In this document: in pieces, positions 47,701-58,139 of the stretch
How positions within the stretch are numbered: the first letter of the stretch is position 1
Layout: every line of letters begins with the position of its first letter
Assembly (NCBI GenBank): GCA_033807775.1
Contig: CM066320.1
Span: 183,383,784 to 183,447,783, forward strand
Direction: 5' to 3'
From: Saussurea involucrata
Taxonomy: Eukaryota; Streptophyta; Magnoliopsida; Asterales; Asteraceae
DNA length: 64,000 nucleotides
The notes under the pieces: generated by a model
Told to the model about the DNA's origin: nothing
What the model saw: only the letters and a program-made list of their open reading frames with translations
Databases searched by the model: none
Translations under genes and position numbers: made by a program

Positions 47701-49476
47701 AGAGCCGAAGAAATCAAAATGCATCTCCTCCGGCTCAGCGTTGGCGTCCTCGACCTCCAACTGTAGAAACATGTGTACTAGCGTAGGGTCGCCACCAGAG
47801 TAAGACACATCCATCCATGGCCCGAACGGTGTCCCTCTATAGATGGTCTCAAGGGTATCCGCGCGATCACCTAATCCCCTAAAGAGCGCTCCTAATTCCT
47901 CGATGTAGGAAACTTTGCACCTTAGCGTCAAGTCGATGTTAAAGAAATCCTTCTACATAGTCATTCACAGATGTTATAGTTAGTGTTATATATAGATGCT
48001 GCGGTTTATTTTATTTTATATAGATGTTGCGGTTTATTTTATTTCAACGTATCATATTGTAATATATAGATAAAGTGCGGTGGTATTTTATTTCAACGTA
48101 TAATAGTGTTATATATAGATAAAGTGCGGTGGTATTTTATTTCAACGTATAATAGTGTTATATATAGATAAAGTGCGGTTTATTTTATTTCAACGTATCA
48201 TATTGTTATATAGAGATAAAGTGCGGTTTATTTTATTTCAACGTATCATATTGTTATATAGAGATAAAGTGCGGTTTATTTTTTATAAAAACACACCCTT
48301 AACAATTTTTTATAAAAACACACTTTTAAGAATTATTTTTATAAAAACACACTTTTAACATTTTTTTATGAAAAAACACATTTTTAACATTTTTTTTATA
48401 AAAACACACTCTTAACAATTTTTTATAAAAAAACACATTTTTAACAATTTTTTATAAAAAATACATTCTTAACAATTTTTTTATAAAAACACACTCTTAA
48501 CAATTTTTTTATAAAAACACACTCTTAGTTTGTTTTTATAAAAAAAAACACATTTTTAACAATTTTTTTTTTATAAAAAACACGTTTTTAATTTTTTATT
48601 TATAAAAACACATTGTTAACAATTTTTTTATAAAAACACACTCTTAACAATTTTTTTATAAAAATACACTCTTAACAATTTTTTTATGAAAAAACACACT
48701 ATAACAACATACACATTATAACATACAAATATCACATTCAAACATAAAACCATAAAACTATAACATTTTTTTATAAAAACACACTCTTAACAATTTTTTA
48801 TAAAAAAACTGTTTTTATAAAAAATTGTTAAGGGTGTGTTTTTATAAAAAATTGTTAAAAGTGTGTTTTTATAAAAAAAACATTTTTAACAATTTTTTTA
48901 TAATAACACACTCTTAACAATTTTTTTATAAAAAAACACTCTTAACAATTTTTTTTATAAAAAAACACACTATAACAACATACACATTATAACATACAAA
49001 TATCACATTCAAACATAAAACAATAAAACTATAACAATTTTTTTATAAAAACACACTCTTAACAATTTTTATAAAAAAACTGTTTTTATAAAAAAACTGT
49101 TTTTATAAAAAAACTGTTTTTATAAAAAATTGTTAAGGGTGTGTTTTTATAAAAAATTGTTAAGAGTGTGTTTTTATAAAAAAAACACATTTTTAACAAT
49201 TTTTTTATAATAACACACTCTTAACAATTTTTTTATAAAAAAACACTCTTAACAATTTTTTTTATAAAAAAACACACTATAATAACATACACATTATAAC
49301 ATACAAATATCACATTCAAACATAAAACCATACATATCATGTTAAACATAGAACATATTCAAACATAAGTTATAAACACTATAACAACCTACAAATCATA
49401 TATCTTAACTTAAAATAACATACAAAAAATAACAAAAAACATAAGGAAAACATACCACAGAGGTAATACGAGACAT
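44748..49476 (-). CDS. DUF1985-ULP1 (C48 peptidase-like) gene of MULE-2, ~11 exons, one frameshift
   Basis: Exons (minus): 49476-49456, 47952-47279, 47189-47049, 46968-46612, four small exons at about 46530-45955, then about 45875-45480, 45400-45230 and 45157-44748. Exon 2 encodes a DUF1985-type region (RREFCLITGLRFGEAPP ... TDDDVVRVCL). Exon 4 is Pro/Ser/Tyr-rich with PPPSSSYQPPPSSSYNPYE. The small exons repeat a GMSGA...FATTSYSTIPES unit. A basic patch (KKQAKKAGGKKG) may be a nuclear signal. The last exons form a ULP1-like protease core with the His (NPQHWLLGVF), Asp (TIYDSD) and Cys (GINADCGVWVC) motifs, so a deSUMOylating-type protease is plausible. One frame break lies at the C-run near 47634-47639. 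Intron 1 holds the minisatellite. A TATA box lies upstream. Confidence 0.82.
45990..46490. repeat. tandem exon duplication (about 150 bp, 3-4 copies) within the ULP1 gene
   Basis: Each unit contains one exon encoding a version of AGMSGA...PFATTSYSTIPES and one intron ('gtgacattgatcattaaaat...ggttactcagtgtcact'). The units start near 46020, 46165, 46318 and 46460; the last is more diverged. Exon lengths remain multiples of three. Confidence 0.85.
47960..48290. repeat. minisatellite A, about 55-bp unit
   Basis: The unit 'tatagataaagtgcggtttattttatttcaacgtatcatattgt' is repeated about six times with length variation, inside intron 1 of the ULP1 gene. Confidence 0.9.
48280..49300. repeat. minisatellite B, about 25-30 bp unit in both orientations
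   Basis: The unit 'aacaattttttataaaaacacactctt' is repeated more than 25 times with indels. Several copies near 48810-48880 and 49080-49180 are inverted ('ttgttaagggtgtgttttt'), so the array could form hairpins. A ~190-bp higher-order block (48700-48960) is duplicated at 48960-49320. Non-coding, within intron 1. Confidence 0.9.
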
Positions 49477-49605
49477 CTTCACAAAACCCGAACGCGTATT
49501 CCACACGACAAAATTGAGAGAGTGAGAGAAAATTGAGAGAGTTTGATTAAAAATTGAGAGAGTTATTAAAAAAATGAGAGTGGTCGGTTTTTGGTCCCCC
49601 CCCCC

Positions 49606-49614
49606 CTTATATAG
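49606..49614 (-). promoter_or_regulatory. TATA box of the DUF1985-ULP1 gene
   Basis: On the minus strand, ACTATATAAGG lies about 130 bp before the proposed ATG at 49476, close to what is expected with a short leader. It is followed by a run of G. It lies within MULE-2, so the gene appears to bring its own core promoter. Confidence 0.55.
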
Positions 49615-49719
49615 TGCGGCCGAAGAAAACATTTAGGGTTTGGTTCGTCAAAGTGATTTTAGGGTTAACCCTGTGCCGACACGTGGCACTTTTGCCCGCG
49701 ATCGCGGGGGGTCAAAGAA

Positions 49720-49987
49720 AGTCAAACGCGGGCAGGGACCAAAACTGCACACGCGGGCATTCTTGAGGGGGGAAAGCTGGACCGCGGGCATTCTTGAGGG
49801 ACCAACGCGGGCAAAGTGGGCAAACTTTGGTGACACGTGTAGCCCGCGATCGCGGGGGTCAACGAGAGTCAAACGCGGGCAGGGACCAAAACTGCACACG
49901 CGGGCATTCTTGAGGGAGGAAAGCTGGACCGCGGGCATTCTTGAGGGACCAACGCGAGCAAAGTGGGCAAACTTTGGTGACACGTGG
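49720..49987. repeat. tandem duplication in the right terminal region of MULE-2 (about 145 bp)
   Basis: The segment beginning 'aaacgcgggcagggaccaaa' and ending 'tttggtgacacgtg' is present twice (about 49724-49840 and 49872-49985), separated by 'cgcgatcgcggg'-containing sequence. Confidence 0.85.
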
Positions 49988-50118
49988 CCTGGGGCCCGCG
50001 ATCGCGGGCTCCATCGCGGATTTTTGGGATATTTTTGTAACATGAGAGAGATTTGTGGTATTTCAGTAAAACATGGTTTGACTTAGGGTATTTTAATTAA
50101 TTTCCCTTTTTTAAAAGG

Positions 50119-52273
50119 TTCGAACTCATAATCCAAAAGTCAGTTGATAAGTGATATCTTTTTTTTTCCAAATAATTAAATCTCTTATGATAATTCTAAG
50201 GGTGTTTCGTTGACAGAATAGAATTCGATAGAATCGTAATTCGTCAAATGAATTCGACTTTGAAGTAAAAATTGATATGAAATTGCAAAAAGAAAATCAC
50301 GACAATTTAGTGATTATTTGTATCAAATCCCATACTAATTTCAACGAAATCCATACTAATCACGACACATTAATTAAATCCCATAAACACATTAATTCGT
50401 ATATATTTATGATATTTAATAATGTAATAAATCCAAAAATATTCAATATTGGGCTCATTTCGAAGGTATTGACGAAGCGATTACAATGATATAATTTGTA
50501 AAAAATAGAAATGTTTTTTTAATGCATTTTAGTTCATATACATTATTTATGTTTATATGATAAGAGTATAAAATGAAAAATAAAAAAGTAAGAGATTAAA
50601 AGTAAACTACCTACATAATTATAAGGGTACTAAATGTAATTTTATAAATTAAAAAAATTGAATTAAGGAGAGATTTAAGGAGGAGTAAATGTGAGTGTGC
50701 TAATTGAACTAATAATGTAAACTACGTCCAGATACATGTTTAGGCGAGAAAATACTGAAGTCGGCTCACCAGAAGACGACACGTGGCATGCTAGTTACTT
50801 ATTTATTATATGTATAGATAGATGATAATTAAGATTAACGAAGGCATAATTGGATATACACGATTATTATGCGTAAAATAAGTTTATTTTTTGGATAAAA
50901 TAAGGGTATATTTTTTTGAATTAGAAATGAATAATTAACATTAATTAATCAAAATGAAGTTAACTCTATAATAAAATTGAATTTAAAAAAATGAAACTAT
51001 ATCAATAATTTGAATTTAAACTTAGAAGTAAATCCCGTATTTTTGGGATTACGGATTTTTTTGAATTTATTATAATTATGGATATGCACGTATGTATCTA
51101 AAGATATACGCTTATTATGGGTAAAATAAGTTTATTTTTGGGATAAAATAAAGGTAAAGTTTTTTGAATTAGAAATGAAACTATATCATTAATTAGTCAA
51201 AATGAAGTTAAATCTAGAATAAAATTGAATTTAAAAATGAAACTATATCAATAATTTGAATTTAAACTTAGAAGTTTATACCGTATTTTTAGGATTACTA
51301 TACACGATAGAGATTTTTTTGAATTTATTATAAGTATGGATATGTACGTATGTATCAAAAAATATTCAATATTGAGTTTATTTTGAAAGTATTGACGAAA
51401 CGATTACAATGGTATAATTTGTAAAAAATAGAAATGTTTTTAATGCATTTTAGTTCATATAGAAATGAATAATTAACATTAATTAGTCAAAATGAAGTTA
51501 ACTCTATAATAAAATTGAATTTAAAAAAGATGAAACTATATCAATAATTTGAATTTAAACTTAGAAGTAAATCCCGTATTTTTTGGATTACAGATTTTTT
51601 TTTAAATTTATTATAAGTATGGATATGCACGTATGTATCTAATGATATACACTTATTATGGGTAAAATAAGTTTGTTTTTAGGATAAAATACGGGTAAAT
51701 TTTTTGGAGTTAGAAATGAATAATTAACATTAATTAGATTACTATACACGATGAAGATTTTTTTAACATTAACTTTAACTTTAGTTTGAAATAAAGTTTG
51801 AAAGTTTTTTGATATACCGTATTTTTGGGATTACTATACACGATGGAGATTTTTTTGAATTTATTGCAAGTATGGATATGTACGTATGTATCAAAAATAT
51901 TCAATATTAGGCTTATTTCGAAGGTATTGACGAAACGATTACAATGGTATAATTTGTAAAAAATAGAAATGTTTTTAATACATTTTAGTTCATATACATT
52001 ATTTACATTTATATGATACGAGTCTAAAATGAAAAATAAAAAAAGTAAGTGATTAAAAGTAAACTACATAGGTAATTATAAGGGTAGTAAATGTAAGGTA
52101 TACATATTAAAAATTTAATTAAGGAGAGATTTAAGGAGAAGTGAATGTGGGTGTGTTAATTGAACCTATAATGTAAATGCGTCCAGATACATGTTTAGGC
52201 GGAAAAACAATAAAGCCGGCTCACCAGACGACGACACGTGGCAATGTAGTTACTTATTTATTATATGTATAGA
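50119..52273. repeat. repeat array built from Helitron 5'-end sequence
   Basis: A ~390-bp block ending in a Helitron 5' terminus occurs at about 50430-50818 and 51890-52273. Between them a ~120-bp block ('attaacattaattagtcaaaatg ... aacttagaag') occurs about four times, near 50935, 51185, 51470 and 51720. No coding potential. This suggests two Helitron-derived units in tandem or a Helitron with internal repeats. Confidence 0.7.
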
Positions 52274-53011
52274 TTTGTATATTATCAATATTGAATATAA
52301 CTTATTTTAGCTTTCATGTAACAATATATTTCCGTAAAATTTTAATAAATGAAAAACGATAAAAAAAGTTATAAACTTAGTATTAAGTATTATAAAATAT
52401 AAAAAAACTTAATAAATAAAAACTAGAAATTAAAGTTTTGACTGATAAATAAAATTTTAAGATTTCAAAATAATAATAAATGAATATGAAGAAAAATAAT
52501 ATTAAAAACTATTTAAAAATTATTAAATTAAAATAATTATAACTTTAAAATAAAAAGAAATGAATATTAAAAAAGAATTTAATTAAAGAAAATTAGAAAT
52601 TAAAAAGAATCCGACGGTTAATAAAATTTAAAAAAAAAAAGAATTTACAACCGGAATCTCCTTCTTAGTCTATGTCTCTAGAACTCTCCTAAGGAAATCT
52701 CCAATGAGTCACACTATATTTTACACCAAATTTATAAAACAGTGTAAAAACTAGTGTAAATTTTAATGTTAATAGTAATTCTTTTCCAATGGATAACACT
52801 ATTTTAATGTTGACCCATGGACTTTTGAACTTTTTTTTCCATCACTTAGTTTGTCATTTGTAACTATGTGTTATGTTTATGTACTAACAATAAGAGGACC
52901 ATCCTGATCATAAAACTTACGTCCGGCTTGCACCATCGTTATGTTCACTTTACAAGGTTAAATGTGATTTGTGAAACATTGCATGTTATCTCTGTATTAA
53001 TGATATTTTAG
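52274..53011. other. intergenic, nothing recognised
   Basis: AT-rich. 'aaatctccaatgagtcacac' near 52685 resembles a MITE end but no partner was found. Confidence 0.35.
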
Positions 53012-53338
53012 CAAGGTTCTAAATGGCGTAGGGCATGACGTGGTGGCGAGGCCAAACCTCAAGCCTTAGGAGCCACGACGAAGCCATGACATGTTCAAAA
53101 CGTGACTTATGACGTCAAATTTCTAATTCGTATATGATATTATATATAAAAACATATGTTTTGTAGTGTTACTCAATGAGTCAATAGTAATAAGCAAGTT
53201 AAATTATGTTATATATATTAAAAACATAAAGAAAAACCAAATATCGCATTACGAAAATTGCGCATTAGGTCATGGCATGCCACGAGCTTAACGCGGCGTG
53301 AGACACGAGCCTTGTGCGACGAGTTTTTTAGAACAGTG
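53012..53338. mobile_element. hAT-type MITE, second copy (CAAGGTTCTAAA ends)
   Basis: 327 bp. The ends are CAAGGTTCTAAA and TTTAGAACAGTG, with 8-bp flanks TATTTTAG (53004-53011) and TATATTAG (53339-53346), a 7 of 8 match. It is similar along most of its length to the copy at 5618-5970. Non-coding. Confidence 0.8.
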
Positions 53339-56063
53339 TATATTAGACATGAGATTTCAAATTGTTGTGTAAAAATTATTGGCGTCATGGAAAAAAAAAA
53401 CCATGAACTTACTAGACCATTAGCTCTAACCAAAACATTTCCAAAATCTGTAAAAAATTAGCAGTTATCTAAAAATATTAGTAAATAAACGAATATTCAA
53501 AGATCGAGACGCGTACTTGATGGTCTAATATTTCTATGATATTAAAAAAAAATTCTTTATACAGATATAGTATTTAAATAATCAATAATATTTTTTTTGT
53601 AATCAGTCTTGGTCTTTTAATTTAATATGATTAAACTATTACCGAACTTGCTATTCAAGCGTCTCAAAGACATTTGAATCTTTTGCCGTCCAAAAATTCA
53701 TAATTTTTTAAAGTATTTATATATTACCCGTAAATATGGCAATGGTTTGTCGACGAATAAAAACGCAAATAAAAAAATCCTTTAAATTTGCCCAACATGA
53801 GGTGTTAATGTACTTCACACAACTAAGTAGAGGACTAAAGGAAATTTGTCGGATTAAAGAACCATTTCTTTAATAATTTATAAATATATAATATATTTTT
53901 GAGAGATTTACAAATCTCGCCCTTGGACTATTTCTGTACTTGCGTGTTTAATTGTAACCAAAATTTATAACAATTTAGTCTCTAAGTTAAATGTCGTTAA
54001 ATATCTTTTTATTAAGGTTTATCATGTGTACAACGTACCCAACTACCCATACAAAACTTATGGGTATCGTACTATCGTGGTAAACATGTGGATGTGGAGC
54101 CAAGATCGTAATTCCTAATCCTAGCCAAGTAACGTGGTTTCATCAATCTGAAATCTTAGCAACAACAAGAATTTTGGTAAAGACCTTGACTTGTTCTTGA
54201 TTGCAAAACTCGAACATTGGAATAGCGTAAGAAGGCCGAGCAGAACCTTGACTATAATCACCGACCATCATCTACAATTAAGAAACCCATAAAAAGAACA
54301 ACAACAAAAAAAACCTTTTAAAACCAACATCAGCACCCACTGTCATCCTAGCGAGTAGCGAATACCCACAAATGCAATACAACCATAAAACCCTAGACCA
54401 CCATGCATATTCACCCATTGCCATCCCAACCACCACCCACCATCATCCATTGTTGTCCCATCCACCATCCATATTCACAACACTACCACATATATGATAT
54501 ATGTAATATGAAAAGTAAAGAGAAAGAGAAAGAGAAAGAGAAAGGATATCATTTCATTATCACAAGCATATTGAATTATTGACAAGAGAAACATAAAATA
54601 AAACACAATCTTCAAAAAACCTCCAAAGATTGTTAAAAATAACCTCCAAATGAAATATCTAAACAACCTTTTCATCTCCTTCGGTTTTTGAGCTTCGGGA
54701 CAAGGTGGGCATTCACTTGTTGCATTCGTAGACTAGTGTGGACTCCATTGTACGTGTTGACAGAGAGTGGAGACGAACATGGATACAAACATCACTCCCA
54801 CTTAATTAAGCAAAGATCATGTGTGACCATTTGATGCCAACAAATGATTTTAGAGGATCTGGATTCCATAGCATGAGATGATGGTCCTCATTACGACCAA
54901 CGATGATGACGAGATTGGGATTTTTATGCAATCGATGAACTTTTTGTAGGTATCCCAACAAAATTTAGTGGATGAACTAAAATGGGTACAAAACCTAGTT
55001 CATTCATATTTAATATGGTCTTGATATCATCATTTCATAATAACAATGTCCTTTTTAACACACCTAACTTCATCTCTTCATAAAAACTTATAACATATAC
55101 TTTAATTTTGGAGATTAACTAAGGATGATAATTTTTTGAATTATATATGTTTTTACTTTTTCGTGAAAAGTTGAATAATATAGGTTGTAAAAGTGATAAA
55201 CGATAAAAATTGCCTTCTTTTAAATCATGAGTGTACGTGAGACAGACATGTTAATAAAATTTCATTAATTAGTTTAAAAATCCATGAACCAAATCATTAT
55301 AATAAACTCATTACAACAAAACTGGTTTTATATCACACCAAAAATGTCTAAGTGCATGCTCTAATAAACTACTTTATGAACCAAATAATTGTGTGTCACA
55401 CATACGTACAAGTGTTCTAATAAGTTTATACGACGATTTTGTGCATTTAAAAAAATAAAATGATGTATTAATTTTTTATAGGACAATTTTGAAAAGTGTC
55501 CTATGAATACAGTTTTAGAATACCTTTTTCAAATAATATATATGTTATATAAAAAAATTAATAGGATGTTTTATTTTCAAAAGTGTTTTTTATACACTTG
55601 TTAAAACATCCAACAACATCATATAAACTTATTGTGATACTTTTATACACGACACACGATTTTTTATTTGGTTCAATTCTATAAACGTAAAATATAAAAC
55701 AGTTTATTAAGACACTTATACATTTTTAACATCCTCAATTTTATTCCAGTAACTATTGATGACTTTATTGAAATAAAACTGAAACTCTGGGACTAAACCT
55801 ACATATAAAGAAATACTCAAGGGATGAAAATTATAATTTATAGTTTACATTAAATAGATCAGAAGTAGCAAGGAAGGAAACATTCATTGGTCAAAAAGTG
55901 TCAAGTTTACTTATTATTATGACATGTACACAAATAGTTTATTCATTGGTAGTTGGTACAACATCACACACAATCAACCTTTTCAATGAAATTTCACAAG
56001 TAGACTTTATGCAATAATTTATTTTATTTGTAGTTGACATCATAAACTCATACATACATGCAT

Positions 56064-56110
<47 letters not shown>

Positions 56111-56155
56111 CTACGAGAATTAACTTCCACAAAGCAAAAGTATAGCAGGCAAGTA
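53339..56155. other. intergenic; microsatellites only
   Basis: AT-rich sequence with a GAGAAA tandem tract at about 54515-54545 and an (AT)n tract at about 56072-56108 just upstream of the gene at 56156. I see no gene, TE boundary or conserved motif that I can support. Confidence 0.4.
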
Positions 56156-56851
56156 TTGAGAAAGAAGAAGTGCATGAAGATCGGTGGAGTTTTCAAACTT
56201 CTATCATTTTTCGTTAAAGTTGTCTTCTACATTTCTTTTTCACGTAATCGCCAAAAGATTTTTGTTCTGTTTCCCAAATCTACATATGAGGTAAAGCCCA
56301 TTTACGTTTTGGTGATGTTTTTGGCGTTTATCTTTTTCATCGTCGCTGTTTTCTTTAGAGGTTATTTGAAGCCATCAAATGACAACGAAGACCATTCTCA
56401 TAATCATTCCATTCCTTTTCTTTCTATATTAGAAGCATACCCGTTATCTTACAAAGTTGATGAAGAAATACCAGATAACACGTATACGTATAGGTTCACT
56501 AATATTATAGAGGAAAATGACCACGAGTTCGTTCCTCACCTAGAATTAATCAAGGATGCCACGAGAAGTACTCATGAAGATTACAAAGATTCTGTCCCTC
56601 TATCAGTTCATGTAGAATTGATCGAGGGTTCAATCAAGAGCAATGAAGAGATCGAAGAGTTTCATGGGTATGATGGCTATGATGAGGATAACGATGATGA
56701 ATGTGATGAAGATGATGTCGATAGTAATTATGAGGATGATGGTAACGATCACGATGATCTCAAAATTAGGATAGACGAGTTCATAGCAAAACACATTAGA
56801 AAATGGAAGGAGGAGATGCACCATGACAAGTTTATTTACTTAGAATACTAG
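56156..56851 (+). CDS. single-pass membrane protein with acidic region and DUF761-like C-terminus
   Basis: 231 aa, intronless. The N-terminal ~40 residues are basic (MRKKKCMKIGGVFKL, SFSRNRQK). One strong transmembrane helix follows at about residues 48-70 (KPIYVLVMFLAFIFFIVAVF). After it come a His-rich linker, a central region with many Glu/Asp, and a very acidic stretch (DEDNDDECDEDDVDSNYEDD). The end reads KIRIDEFIAKHIRKWKEEM, which resembles the C-terminal motif of plant DUF761 proteins (hydrophobic-R-x-x-x-FI-x-K/R-F...). A second ATG at codon 7 (MKIGG) is also possible. An AATAAA-like signal lies just after the stop (about 56859). No function can be assigned. Confidence 0.65.
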   Translation: MRKKKCMKIGGVFKLLSFFVKVVFYISFSRNRQKIFVLFPKSTYEVKPIYVLVMFLAFIFFIVAVFFRGYLKPSNDNEDHSHNHSIPFLSILEAYPLSYKVDEEIPDNTYTYRFTNIIEENDHEFVPHLELIKDATRSTHEDYKDSVPLSVHVELIEGSIKSNEEIEEFHGYDGYDEDNDDECDEDDVDSNYEDDGNDHDDLKIRIDEFIAKHIRKWKEEMHHDKFIYLEY

Positions 56852-57807
56852 CAAAACAAATAAAGGTTTGATCAATGTTTTGTAAATATGCTATTTTCTG
56901 TCTCTTTTCCCTTTGTTTTTGTGTAGGGGGTAAAGGGTTAAATTTGTAAATGTCTTGTTAAATATTTTCAAGATTCAAGATGTTTGTAATAGAAAATGGA
57001 ATTATCGTTGATATGTAACATAAATTTATAGGATAACGTTGGTGAGTAATAAGTAATCCGTTATGTAATTGTTATGAATGCATAGAATATATGGTTGATA
57101 TTTCTATATAAAATTAAGAATAATATTTGTTTTTAATCCAATATCTTAGCGTCTCGTAAAATGATTAAACATATGTTTATAGAATATATTCAACGATCAC
57201 TTACAAAAAAAATATTCAATGATTTTCATATACATATAAGTCATTTCATAGTTAAGATACGTTAGTGTCCAAAATCTATACTATGTTATAAAGCATTTAT
57301 GAAAAATTCTTAAAAACAATTCTAAAGCTTCATGTACCACTGTTTAATGCTAATTACTTAAAATCTTTTAAAAACAACAGATGAAACTTTATGTACCGTT
57401 TTAATGCTAATTACTTGATTAATACTTATCTCTAACAACTTTCAAATCCTTAAATCGTGGACTCTTATTAATTAATACTTATCTCTAACCTATGGTCAAA
57501 TTCTCAAATCATAAACTCCTTAAAAAACGTCATTCTTTAAACAAATTTATAAAAAAAACATGATTGTTTTCTTAAAACCATACATTAAAATAAAAATATA
57601 TCGCGCTGCATTACACGAGTAGACTTCTAGTCGTCGTTAATGTATTTGTTTACATCTTATTTCTTCTATTTAATTTTAAATGTTAAACTTTATATAAAGC
57701 AAGTGAATTAAGTAGACTTTTGAGATGAAAATAAATGTATAATAAATCCTCGAATATTACTTGATATTTAATTAAAAGGTTCGACAATTATATATATATT
57801 TTTAATA
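56852..57807. other. 3' flank and intergenic, nothing recognised
   Basis: AT-rich. A short near-repeat ('taatgctaattactta...' at about 57348-57430) is present. No gene is seen. Confidence 0.4.
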
Positions 57808-58139
57808 GAGAATTTAATTAAAATACCCAAAGTTTGACTTTGACTTACCAAAATACCCATTTTCTCACTTATTTTACCAAAATACACATTTTTTCTGCGA
57901 TGGGGGTCCGCGATCGCGGACAAGGACCAATTTTGAAAATTTTTGCGTTTCATATTTACACTTTCAATCCCTGGTCGCGATGGGGGTCCGCGATGGGGAT
58001 TGAAAGTGTAAATATGAAACGCAAATTTTTTCAAAATTGGTCCCTGTCCGCGATCGCGGACCCCCATCGCGGAAAAATAGGTATTTTGGTAAAATAAGTG
58101 AGAAAATGGGTATTTTGGTAAGTCAAACACAAACTTAGG
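57808..58139. mobile_element. short MULE (GAGAATTTAATT ends), right end missing
   Basis: The left end GAGAATTTAATTAAAATACC and the palindromic interior match the element at 3309-3657. The inverted right arm stops after 'ggtaagtcaaacacaaactta' and runs straight into retroelement leader sequence, so the last ~20 bp and the right target duplication are lost. Confidence 0.75.

Larger units (their letters stand above)
42716..50106. mobile_element. MULE-2: DUF1985-ULP1-carrying MULE (Kaonashi-like), 9-bp TSD
   Basis: 7391 bp between perfect 9-bp duplications TTTTTTAAA (42707-42715 and 50107-50115). The ends match MULE-1 (GGGAAATTAATTAAAATACC), but the clearly inverted part is only about 110 bp, after which the two ends diverge. 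It carries a near-complete DUF1985-ULP1 protease gene, a coiled-coil gene, a 1-kb minisatellite and no transposase. MULEs carrying ULP1-like genes are known in plants as Kaonashi/KI-MULEs; this looks like that class. Confidence 0.9.
42464..50818 (-). mobile_element. Helitron (minus) interrupted by MULE-2
   Basis: The minus-strand 3' end is a short hairpin (TCGTC/GGCGA with wobble), a spacer and CTAG with host T (complement of A42463). The minus-strand 5' end TCTATACATATAATAAAT is at 50818, with 'gccacgtgtcgtc' just inside. A second, nearly identical 5' end is at 52273. Without MULE-2 (42716-50106) the Helitron is about 0.96 kb, or about 2.4 kb if the outer 5' end is used. No Rep/helicase frame is present. 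Confidence 0.6.

Noticed and set aside
48280..49300. Regularly spaced repeats that could suggest a CRISPR array
   Set aside because: Units are variable AT-rich minisatellite copies without unique spacers, in a plant intron; no cas genes.
42464..52273. Reading the ULP1 gene as cargo captured by the Helitron
   Set aside because: MULE-2 has its own ends and exact 9-bp duplication inside the Helitron, so the gene came with the MULE.
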